From: Anaerolineaceae bacterium
GTDB lineage: Bacteria > Chloroflexota > Anaerolineae > Anaerolineales > Villigracilaceae
NCBI GenBank assembly: GCA_009885445.1
Contig: VFKQ01000160.1
Span: forward strand, 1-5,318
Direction of reading: 5' to 3'
Length of the DNA stretch: 5,318 nt
The first letter of the stretch is position 1; the number at the start of each line of letters is the position of its first letter. Below, one piece after another: positions 1 to 5,158 of this stretch. A program made the position numbers and the translations under genes. The notes under the pieces are model-generated. The model saw only the letters and a list, made by a program, of their open reading frames with translations. It was not told the origin of the DNA and did no database searches.

Positions 1-31
1 GAATTTCTTGCGCAGGGTTAAAGAGTTTCAT
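1..31 (-). CDS. 5' end of a divergent gene running off the left edge (unidentified)
   Basis: On the minus strand an ATG at 31-29 opens a frame that stays open to the window edge and encodes MKLFNPAQEI. A good Shine-Dalgarno-like GGAG lies upstream on that strand (plus-strand complement about 40-43) with roughly seven to eight bases of spacing, which is the main reason to believe the start. The gene is transcribed away from the rest of the window and shares the 32-180 region with the plus-strand operon. Ten residues are too few to assign a family. It could be unrelated to the operon, or it could be a divergent regulator or metabolic gene; nothing visible decides this. Confidence 0.5.
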   Translation of the reverse strand, partial: MKLFNPAQEI

Positions 32-118
32 GACAGTTCTCCGGTTGGTTGTTTGAATGTGACAGCCGAAACGGCGGGCGAGACGAGTGACAAAACACTG
101 CCATGCCGGAATAGACAC

Positions 119-148
119 GCATATGCACTTGCTTTTCTTGTTGTACAA
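119..148. promoter_or_regulatory. Two 8-bp palindromes, possible operator sites
   Basis: Two perfect palindromes, GCATATGC at 119-126 and TTGTACAA at 141-148, flank or overlap the candidate promoter, with centres 22 bp apart (about two helical turns). A third inverted repeat, GCCG-AAA-CGGC, sits at 65-75. Spacing and position fit binding of a dimeric regulator between the divergent genes. They differ from each other in sequence, so they are not two copies of one site. No regulator gene is visible in the window. Short palindromes also occur by chance. Confidence 0.22.
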
Positions 149-158
149 TCAGCATAGT
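129..158 (+). promoter_or_regulatory. Candidate sigma70-type promoter of the operon
   Basis: TTGCTT at 129-134 resembles a -35 box and CATAGT at 153-158 a -10 box, with an 18-base spacer. A better -10 look-alike, TACAAT, lies at 144-149 but has no matching -35 at normal distance. Either would place the transcript start a short way before the AAGGAG ribosome-binding site at 170-175. This is the only AT-rich stretch in the divergent region, so a promoter is expected about here, but the boxes themselves are weak. Confidence 0.33.
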
Positions 159-180
159 CAATTTATTACAAGGAGTCGTC

Positions 181-672
181 ATGGACACTGCCACGTTCTA
201 TGCTTTGTTTAGCACCACCTGTTTCGCGCTCGTTGGTTTGTGGTGGAACGCGGTGGCCCAGCGCCCCCAGCGAATTCATGACTCGCATTCAAAACGCAGT
301 GCCACGGGCGTGTACCTGTCATTTTTAATTCCCGGCATGATGGGCCTCGGCGCGCAAGTGACCGGCGCGGATAATCCATTGTGGCGCGGCGTGTTTGTGG
401 TCGGCGCGGCCATCGGTTTATATGTCACCGCGCAGGCCATGCGTAGCGGCGCACAGGCAGATGCGCATCTCGGATTTTTTAATCGCAACCGCTGGATCGT
501 GGCCGTCATTTATGCTTCCATTTTGCTCGGCTCACTTGGGTTAGATTATGTGGCCACGTTTGCGGGCTTCACGCCCATTCAAGTGGAAGCCGGCCTGATG
601 TGCCTGCTCGTGCTGGCTGGGCACGGTCTTTCGTGGGAAGTGTTGATGGACACTACCGCGCGCGAAAGTTAA
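181..672 (+). CDS. Hypothetical integral membrane protein, about five helices
   Basis: This 163-residue protein belongs to no family I recognise. It has about five hydrophobic segments (roughly residues 5-26, 42-62, 68-87, 104-126 and 134-153). A basic, hydrophilic loop with several Arg, Lys and His residues lies between helices 1 and 2 (about 27-40), and a second polar stretch with RSGAQADAH lies before helix 4. There is no cleavable signal peptide, ATP-binding motif or obvious catalytic motif. The start is well supported: AAGGAG ends five bases before the ATG. The ribokinase start follows its stop codon by only nine bases, so the two are almost certainly cotranscribed. It is too short and has too little loop structure for a usual nucleoside permease. 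It might be an accessory membrane protein of the nucleoside pathway, but that is inference from position only. Confidence 0.85.
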   Translation: MDTATFYALFSTTCFALVGLWWNAVAQRPQRIHDSHSKRSATGVYLSFLIPGMMGLGAQVTGADNPLWRGVFVVGAAIGLYVTAQAMRSGAQADAHLGFFNRNRWIVAVIYASILLGSLGLDYVATFAGFTPIQVEAGLMCLLVLAGHGLSWEVLMDTTARES

Positions 673-681
673 AAATATTTC

Positions 682-1626
682 ATGTCCAATATTTTGGTGG
701 TCGGCTCACTTAATGCAGACCTGGTGGTGCGCGCGCCGCATTTTCCGGGACCTGGCGAAACGATTCGCGGTGAAGATCTGCAAGTCATCGCGGGCGGCAA
801 GGGCGCGAATCAGGCGGTGGCCGCCGCGCGGTTGGGCGCGCAGGTGGCGATGCTTGGGCGCGTGGGCCGCGATAAATTCGGCGAGTTCCTGCTCGATAAT
901 TTAGATGCCAACAACGTGGATGCCCGCTTCGTGCAACGCGACGACTCTGCGACGGGCACCGCCATCATCGTCGTCGACTCAAGCGGACAAAACAGCATCG
1001 TCCTTTCAGCGGGATCTAATGGACACGTTTCGCCCGCCGACGTGAATCTCGCCCCTTTCCCCGCCCGAGGGTTGCTCCTGCTTCAATTAGAGATTCCCAC
1101 GCCCACAGTTTTACGCGCCGCGCAACGCGCGCGTCAACTGGGTATGCAGGTGATTCTCAACCCCGCGCCCGCACAAGAATTGCCCGATGAATTAATCACG
1201 CTGACAGATTTCCTGATCCCCAACGAATCAGAACTTGCGTTGCTCACCAGCATGGACGTGACCGACGTCGCCTCGGCTGAACGGGCGGCCAGAATTTTAC
1301 TGGCGCGCGGCGCGAAGAATGTGATTGTCACATTGGGCGACAAGGGCGCGCTAATCGTGGACAGGAATATGAGTGCGCATGTAGACACCTATAAAGTGGA
1401 AGTGGTGGATACCACTGCGGCGGGCGACGCTTTCATTGGCGGATTTGCCAGCAAACTTTTAGAGTCTGCTGGCCTGCCAGCCTATGCGCGGGAACAAACT
1501 GGCGCACTGCATATTCAGCAGGCCGTGCAATTTGGTTGCGCTTGCGGCGCACTGGCGACGACAAAGTTCGGCGCACAGCCGTCATTGCCGACGAGGGATG
1601 AAGTTGAAGATTTAATGGCGAAGTAA
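682..1626 (+). CDS. rbsK: Ribokinase (PfkB family sugar kinase)
   Basis: This 314-residue protein has the usual ribokinase length. It is expected to phosphorylate D-ribose with ATP in the cytoplasm, giving ribose-5-phosphate. Visible landmarks, in order: NADL at 11-14; the PfkB N-terminal signature GGKGANQAVAAARLG at 38-52, which contacts the sugar; NPAPA at 160-164; PNESE at 180-184; TLGDKGA at 217-223, the nucleotide-binding region; and DTTAAGDAF at 243-251, the C-terminal signature forming the anion hole, with Asp249 as the expected catalytic base. The VVDTTAAGDAF form and NPAPA block are typical of true ribokinases rather than fructokinases or adenosine kinases, though a nucleoside kinase or deoxyribokinase cannot be ruled out. 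No Shine-Dalgarno is visible before the ATG (AAAAATATTTC), so translation is probably coupled to the gene ending nine bases upstream. Its place before a nucleoside hydrolase suggests it recycles the released ribose. Confidence 0.93.
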   Translation: MSNILVVGSLNADLVVRAPHFPGPGETIRGEDLQVIAGGKGANQAVAAARLGAQVAMLGRVGRDKFGEFLLDNLDANNVDARFVQRDDSATGTAIIVVDSSGQNSIVLSAGSNGHVSPADVNLAPFPARGLLLLQLEIPTPTVLRAAQRARQLGMQVILNPAPAQELPDELITLTDFLIPNESELALLTSMDVTDVASAERAARILLARGAKNVIVTLGDKGALIVDRNMSAHVDTYKVEVVDTTAAGDAFIGGFASKLLESAGLPAYAREQTGALHIQQAVQFGCACGALATTKFGAQPSLPTRDEVEDLMAK

Positions 1627-1630
1627 TGCC

Positions 1631-1749
1631 AGTGTTTAGTGGTCAGTGGTCAGTGATCAGTAATCAGTGATCAGTCTCCAGTCTCTATTCCCTTTTCTCT
1701 ATTCCCTTTTCTCTTTTCCCTTTTCCCTTTTCCCTTTTCCCTTTTCTCA
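1631..1749. repeat. Array of 17 degenerate 7-bp units filling the kinase-hydrolase spacer
   Basis: Read in steps of seven from 1631, the spacer divides into 17 units without a register slip. The first eight all begin AGT (AGTGTTT, AGTGGTC twice, AGTGATC, AGTAATC, AGTGATC, AGTCTCC, AGTCTCT; 1631-1686). They grade into ATTCCCT and TTTCTCT alternating (1687-1714), then four identical TTTCCCT (1715-1742) and TTTCTCA (1743-1749). Positions 1683-1696 and 1697-1710 are a perfect 14-bp tandem pair. From 1702 to 1748 the plus strand is purely pyrimidine (47 bases) with mirror symmetry, so it could form a triplex. The last base of the array is the first base of the AGGA ribosome-binding site of the hydrolase gene. 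It resembles in style the short tandemly repeated heptanucleotides known from cyanobacteria. Copy number could change by slippage, altering the leader length but not any reading frame. Confidence 0.9.
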
Positions 1750-1758
1750 GGAATCCTC

Positions 1759-2715
1759 ATGCCCTCTACCCGCATCCTCCTCGACACCGACCCGGGCATT
1801 GACGATGCGCTGGCGATTCTGCTGGCCGTCGCTTCGCCGGAGATTCAGTTGGATAGCGTTATCAGCGTCCACGGAAATTGCGCGGTGGAACAGGCCACGC
1901 TCAACGCGCTGGCTATTTTGGAACTGGCCGGCGCGAATAATATTCCGGTGGCAAAAGGATTTAATTTGCCGCTGGTGCAACCGTCGCTGCTGGCGCTGGA
2001 GACTCACGGGGATGCGGGTTTGGGCTACGCAAAACTGTCAGCGCCGAGGAACCCGCCGTCGGCGCGGCATGGATGCGATTTTCTCGTCGAGCGCATTATG
2101 TCGAACCCGGGCGAGATGACGTTGGTGGCGATCGGTCCGCTGACGAATGTCGCAGTTGCGATTCGCAAAGAGCCGCGCATCGTCGGCGCGTTGAAAGAAA
2201 TTATCATCATGGGCGGCGCGGTGCGGCATCAGGGCAACTCGACGCCGCTGGCCGAGTTCAACGTGCACGTGGACCCGCACGCGGCGCACATGGTTTTTCA
2301 CAGCGGCATCCCGCTGACGCTTGTGCCGCTGGACGTGACCTATCAATGCATCCTGACGCCCGCCGACGTGAAGCGCTTGAACAAAATTAATTCGCCGATC
2401 ACAAAATTTATCGACGACTCGACGCGCTTCTACATGGAATTCCACGACGAGTATCAGCAGATCGACGGATGCGCCATCAACGATCCGCTGGCGTTGGCGC
2501 TGGCCTTTGCGCCCGAGCTTTGCACCTACGAGGAGCATTTCGTGGACGTGGATATTTCGGGCGGCGTTTCGATGGGCAACACGTTTGCTGATTTTTACAA
2601 GCATACGAAAAAGCCCGCCAACATGAAGGTGGCGCTGGGCGTGCGCGCGCGGGATTTTATGGAGTTGTTTTTGGAGCGCATGGAGGGGCTGGCGAGGAGG
2701 CTTTCAGAGACTTGA
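1759..2715 (+). CDS. Nucleoside hydrolase, inosine/uridine-preferring (IU-NH) family
   Basis: This 318-residue protein has the full family length. It should hydrolyse the N-glycosidic bond of a ribonucleoside in the cytoplasm, giving free base and ribose. The calcium and ribose site is clear: DTDPGIDDA at 9-17 (Asp11, Asp15, Asp16), Asn40, HGDAGLG at 83-89 (His83), IGPLTN at 125-130 (Thr129), AEFNVHVDPHAA at 165-176 (Glu166, Asn168) and NDP at 241-243 (Asp242). The last motif is odd: the Crithidia enzyme and many relatives have HDP, and its His activates the leaving base, whereas here it is Asn241. The base specificity therefore cannot be assumed. The start is set by AGGA at 1749-1752, six bases before ATG, at the very end of the heptamer array. 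The stop codon lies inside a 7-bp duplication; without it the frame would add five residues. The ribokinase upstream would use the ribose, and the S subunit downstream may import the substrate. A queuosine-type hydrolase is a possible alternative. Confidence 0.93.
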   Translation: MPSTRILLDTDPGIDDALAILLAVASPEIQLDSVISVHGNCAVEQATLNALAILELAGANNIPVAKGFNLPLVQPSLLALETHGDAGLGYAKLSAPRNPPSARHGCDFLVERIMSNPGEMTLVAIGPLTNVAVAIRKEPRIVGALKEIIIMGGAVRHQGNSTPLAEFNVHVDPHAAHMVFHSGIPLTLVPLDVTYQCILTPADVKRLNKINSPITKFIDDSTRFYMEFHDEYQQIDGCAINDPLALALAFAPELCTYEEHFVDVDISGGVSMGNTFADFYKHTKKPANMKVALGVRARDFMELFLERMEGLARRLSET

Positions 2716-2720
2716 GACTT
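2707..2720. repeat. Perfect tandem pair of GAGACTT across the hydrolase stop codon
   Basis: GAGACTT occurs twice in direct succession at 2707-2713 and 2714-2720. The TGA stop (2713-2715) is made at the junction of the two copies. Removing one copy would continue the frame through Ser-Glu-Val-Trp-Ala to a TAA. The unit is close to the reverse complement of AGTCTCC/AGTCTCT in the large heptamer array. The second copy also forms the left arm of a 6-bp hairpin, AGACTT-CGG-AAGTCT at 2715-2729, which has no T-run after it. Confidence 0.75.
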
Positions 2721-2778
2721 CGGAAGTCTGGGCATAACGTAAACGCATCGCTGGTGTTTTATTGTTCAAATCTTGAAA

Positions 2779-2784
2779 AAGGAG
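2779..2784 (+). promoter_or_regulatory. Ribosome-binding site deciding the start of the S subunit
   Basis: AAGGAG at 2779-2784, within a longer AAAAAGGAG, lies six bases before ATG 2791. It falls inside the six-codon extension that a TTG start at 2773 would give, and no Shine-Dalgarno precedes that TTG. The ATG at 2791 is therefore the likely start. Confidence 0.85.
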
Positions 2785-2790
2785 AATGCT

Positions 2791-3474
2791 ATGTTTGAAA
2801 AAATGAAGAAAGACTTTACGACCATGACGTGGGTGCTCATCCCGGTGGCGATCGCCATCAATATTGCGGTTGGGCAAATCGTCGTTTTGCTGAAACTACC
2901 TGTGTACCTTGACTCGATCGGCACTGTGCTGGTGGGTATCATCTGCGGTCCGTGGGCGGGCGCGCTGACTGGTGCGCTCTCGAACACCATCTGGGGTTTA
3001 TTTAATCCAGACTCTCTGCCCTGGTGGCCGGTGGCGTTCTTCATCGGTCTCGTGGCGGGTTTGTGCGCGAATGCGGGTTGGTTCAAGAGTTGGCCAAAAG
3101 TGATTCTCTCGGGCTTCTTGATTGCGCTGACTGCGGCAATTGTCTCGACGCCAATTTCGGTTTACCTGTATGGCGGCATTACGGCCAGTGGTTCTTCGTT
3201 TATCACTGCCTATCTGCTTCAAACCGGGCAGGGTGTTCTCTCGGCTGTGTTGAGCACAGGCTTCCTCGTGGAGCCAGTGGACAAAATCACCACGGCCATG
3301 CTGGCCTTTGCCATCGTGCAAGGCCTTTCGAAGCGTTTATTGGCGCGCTTCCCGCGCCCCGAGAATGCCGAAGTGGAGCAGGGTAGTAGCTCCTCACAGT
3401 TGGTCACCGCGCTGATCGTCGCGGTGGTGGTCATCGCGTTGGGCTTTTTTGTGCGCAACATGCTGGCTGGTTAA
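2791..3474 (+). CDS. ECF transporter S component (substrate-binding membrane subunit)
   Basis: This 227-residue membrane protein should capture the substrate and dock on the EcfT-EcfA-EcfA module for ATP-driven import. Hydrophobic segments fall near 13-35, 40-57, 58-72, 78-96, 104-125, 132-155 and 163-182. The first contains an AxxxA motif (Ala22 and Ala26), which in known S subunits packs against EcfT. The YLDSIGT (39-45), GPWAGALTGALSNTIWGLF (53-71) and late EPVDK blocks resemble the broad riboflavin-type ECF S family, but this does not predict the ligand. An extra hydrophobic helix at about 204-223 follows a polar Glu/Ser-rich linker (191-203); most S subunits have six helices, so this tail is unusual. 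It lies 75 bp after the hydrolase gene and just before EcfT, so a nucleoside, base or related ligand is the likely substrate by context. Riboflavin or another vitamin remains possible. A strong terminator follows it. Confidence 0.88.
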   Translation: MFEKMKKDFTTMTWVLIPVAIAINIAVGQIVVLLKLPVYLDSIGTVLVGIICGPWAGALTGALSNTIWGLFNPDSLPWWPVAFFIGLVAGLCANAGWFKSWPKVILSGFLIALTAAIVSTPISVYLYGGITASGSSFITAYLLQTGQGVLSAVLSTGFLVEPVDKITTAMLAFAIVQGLSKRLLARFPRPENAEVEQGSSSSQLVTALIVAVVVIALGFFVRNMLAG

Positions 3475-3490
3475 TTACAACCTGCGTCAT

Positions 3491-3527
3491 AAAAAATCAG
3501 GCTTCCTTGCGAAGCCTGATTTTTTTT
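3491..3527 (+). terminator. Strong intrinsic terminator after the S subunit gene
   Basis: ATCAGGCTTC (3496-3505) and GAAGCCTGAT (3511-3520) form a perfect 10-bp stem around the five-base loop CTTGC, followed by eight T residues (3520-3527). The A-run before the stem (3491-3496) pairs with the T-run, extending it to 15 bp. The symmetry would let it act in both directions. It lies 16 bases after the S stop codon and separates the S gene from EcfT, in the middle of what otherwise reads as one transporter operon. Confidence 0.93.
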
Positions 3528-3537
3528 GGCTTATAAT
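3507..3537 (+). promoter_or_regulatory. Candidate promoter for ecfT overlapping the terminator
   Basis: A perfect -10 hexamer, TATAAT, lies at 3532-3537, just past the terminator T-run. The best -35 match is TTGCGA at 3507-3512, which begins in the terminator loop, with a 19-base spacer that is longer than ideal. Transcription would begin near 3544, only about eight bases before the EcfT ATG at 3552. No Shine-Dalgarno lies between, so the message would be leaderless or nearly so. The -10 box is convincing; the -35 box is weak. Confidence 0.55.
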
Positions 3538-3551
3538 CCGCAAACCTTCTT

Positions 3552-4331
3552 ATGCGCGAACGACTTTCTTATTATATTAAACGCGATAGCGCATTGCATC
3601 GCCTGAATCCTTTAACCAAGATCATTCTGACCTTGGGCATCCTTTTGGTTTCGTTGATTAGCCCAGGGTATTGGACAGCCCACGCCCTTTTGATTTTCGC
3701 CATTGTCCCGCTGAGTTTTCTTGGCAGGATCTGGCGCGAATTTTTTTCGAGCGCCATCCGCCTGATCATTCCTGCGGCGGGTTTTATTTTTTTAATGCAG
3801 GCGTTTTTTCAACCGCTCGGGGAAACCGTCATTTTCAAATTCTGGGTGTTGGACGTGACTCAAGAGAGCCTGGCGTTTGCATTCCGCATTTCAACGCGCA
3901 TCACGGTGATGATATCCGCCTTCACCCTGTTTCTCTTAACCACCCATCCCAGCGAATTAATGTCTGATCTCACACGGCGCGGACTGCCCGGGCAGTTTGC
4001 GTATGTGATCATCTCGTCGCTTCAGATTCTGCCGCAGATGCAATCCAAGGCGCGCACGATCATCTCTGCGCAACGTTCGCGCGGGCTGGATACCGAAAGC
4101 ACTTTCCTGTGCCGCGTTGGTTCCATTGTCCCGTTGGTGGGGCCGCTCGTGTTCGGCTCACTCGTGGAAGTGGAGGAGCGCGCAATCGCGATTGAGGCGC
4201 GTGGCTTTACTTCGACGCATGTGAAAACATCCCTGCACGAAATCGCTGACACAAAATTTGACAAGACCCTGCGCTGGGTTTTGCTCGCGTTGGTGATTCT
4301 TTCATTGGTGTGGAAAATATGGCAATTGTAA
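3552..4331 (+). CDS. ecfT: ECF transporter T component (EcfT), transmembrane coupling subunit
   Basis: This 259-residue membrane protein has the standard EcfT length. It links the S subunit to the two EcfA ATPases in the cytoplasmic membrane. The family's N-terminal HRLNPLTKI block is at 16-24. Hydrophobic helices lie near 22-37, 42-58, 67-86, 107-130 and 240-258. The long cytoplasmic coupling region runs from about 133 to 225: PSELMSDLTRRGLPGQFAY at 133-151, then the two conserved Arg-Gly motifs, SRG at 176-178 and ARG at 216-218, whose arginines insert into the ATPase grooves. No Shine-Dalgarno precedes the ATG, and a TATAAT box lies only 14 bases upstream, so translation may start from a leaderless or very short-leader mRNA. 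Its 3' end overlaps the first EcfA gene by 13 bases. It is the only T gene in the window, so it could serve further S subunits encoded elsewhere. Confidence 0.94.
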   Translation: MRERLSYYIKRDSALHRLNPLTKIILTLGILLVSLISPGYWTAHALLIFAIVPLSFLGRIWREFFSSAIRLIIPAAGFIFLMQAFFQPLGETVIFKFWVLDVTQESLAFAFRISTRITVMISAFTLFLLTTHPSELMSDLTRRGLPGQFAYVIISSLQILPQMQSKARTIISAQRSRGLDTESTFLCRVGSIVPLVGPLVFGSLVEVEERAIAIEARGFTSTHVKTSLHEIADTKFDKTLRWVLLALVILSLVWKIWQL

Positions 4332-5158
4332 ATCTGCAAAACGTCACTTACAAATATCCGCTCACGCAAACGGCCGTGTTGCAAAATATTAATTTGCAAG
4401 TGAACGAAGGCGAATTTGTCGCGGTCATTGGGCCGAACGGCGCGGGCAAGTCCACGCTGTGTTATGCCATCGCGGGATTCGTGCCGCATTTTTTCAAAGG
4501 CGAAATGAGCGGCACCGTCGAAGTGGCGGGCGTTGAGTCGGCCAAGTCATCGTTGAGCGAGTGGGTTTTAAATGTGGGGCTGGCCTTTCAAAATCCGTTC
4601 AACCAAATCAGCGGCGCGAAATATACTGTTTTTGAGGAGCTGGCTTTTGGGCTGGAAAATATCGGCGTGCCGCGCGACGAGATGCCCGAGCGTGTGGAGA
4701 GGGCCATGCGCCTGACGGGAATCAGCGCTTTAGCGGACCGCTCGCCCTACTCGCTCTCGGGCGGGCAACAGCAACGAGTGGCCCTCGCCTCCATTTTAGT
4801 GATGCAACCCAAAGTGCTCGTGCTCGACGAACCCACCTCCCAAATGGATCCGATCGGCACGCGCGAAGTCTTCGGCGTGATTCGCACGCTGGCTGAAAAC
4901 GGCATGACCGTGATTCTGGTGGAGCACAAAGTGGAGTGGATTGCCGAGTTCGCTGGCAGAGTCATTGCCCTGCACGATGGTCAGATTCTGATGGAGGGCA
5001 AACCCGCCGAGGTGCTCACGTCTGATGCGCTGGCCGAAAAGGGATTCGGCATTTCGCGTTACACGTCCACGGCGCGGGCGGCGCGGACAGCGGGCCTGTG
5101 GAAAAAAGCGAATCTGCCGGTGACGTTGGATGAGGCCGCAGAGGGGTTTGCAAAATGA
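4319..5158 (+). CDS. ecfA1: ECF transporter ATPase, first A component
   Basis: This 279-residue ABC ATPase sits on the cytoplasmic face of the ECF complex and pairs with a second EcfA. All nucleotide-site motifs are present: Walker A GPNGAGKST at 38-46, Q-loop Gln91 in FQNP (90-93), signature LSGGQ at 146-150, Walker B VLVLDEPT at 166-173 with catalytic Glu171, D-loop SQMD at 174-177 and H-loop His203. The FQNPFNQISG stretch and the C-terminal tail after residue 230 (about 50 residues) fit EcfA proteins. I chose ATG 4319 over an in-frame GTG at 4310, because a GGAAAA stretch precedes the ATG and MAIVNLQNVTYKYP is a typical EcfA start; the difference is three residues. It overlaps EcfT by 13 bases and shares an ATGA overlap with the next gene, so the three are translationally coupled. 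The A1 rather than A2 label is by gene order only. Confidence 0.94.
   Translation: MAIVNLQNVTYKYPLTQTAVLQNINLQVNEGEFVAVIGPNGAGKSTLCYAIAGFVPHFFKGEMSGTVEVAGVESAKSSLSEWVLNVGLAFQNPFNQISGAKYTVFEELAFGLENIGVPRDEMPERVERAMRLTGISALADRSPYSLSGGQQQRVALASILVMQPKVLVLDEPTSQMDPIGTREVFGVIRTLAENGMTVILVEHKVEWIAEFAGRVIALHDGQILMEGKPAEVLTSDALAEKGFGISRYTSTARAARTAGLWKKANLPVTLDEAAEGFAK

Noticed and set aside
1631..1749. CRISPR array or protein-binding iteron origin
   Set aside because: Units are 7 bp and directly adjacent, with no spacers, no 20-40 bp repeats and no cas or replication gene nearby.
1667..2119. A 150-codon plus-strand frame crossing the heptamer array into the hydrolase gene
   Set aside because: Its N-terminal Phe/Ser/Pro/Leu repeats are simply the pyrimidine heptamers translated, and the rest is an Arg/Trp-rich shadow of the hydrolase in another frame. 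The hydrolase frame carries all the catalytic motifs.
2038..2604. A 188-codon minus-strand frame opposite the nucleoside hydrolase
   Set aside because: It is rich in Arg, His and Val, as expected for the antisense of a high-GC gene, has no family motifs and lies wholly within a well-supported gene.
2715..2729. Hairpin after the hydrolase gene as an intrinsic terminator
   Set aside because: The stem is only 6 bp with a 3-base loop, and the following sequence is GGGCATAACG with no T-run. It is better explained as a by-product of the GAGACTT duplication.
2773..2790. TTG start adding six residues to the S subunit
   Set aside because: The Shine-Dalgarno AAGGAG lies inside this extension and is correctly spaced for ATG 2791; nothing suitable precedes the TTG.
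2716..2790. Riboswitch before the S subunit, as often found with ECF vitamin transporters
   Set aside because: The 75-bp gap is too short for the common vitamin riboswitches and shows no recognisable conserved core or terminator next to the start codon.
4310..4318. GTG start adding three residues to the first EcfA
   Set aside because: No ribosome-binding site precedes it, and family members normally begin as the ATG 4319 version does. The call is not certain.
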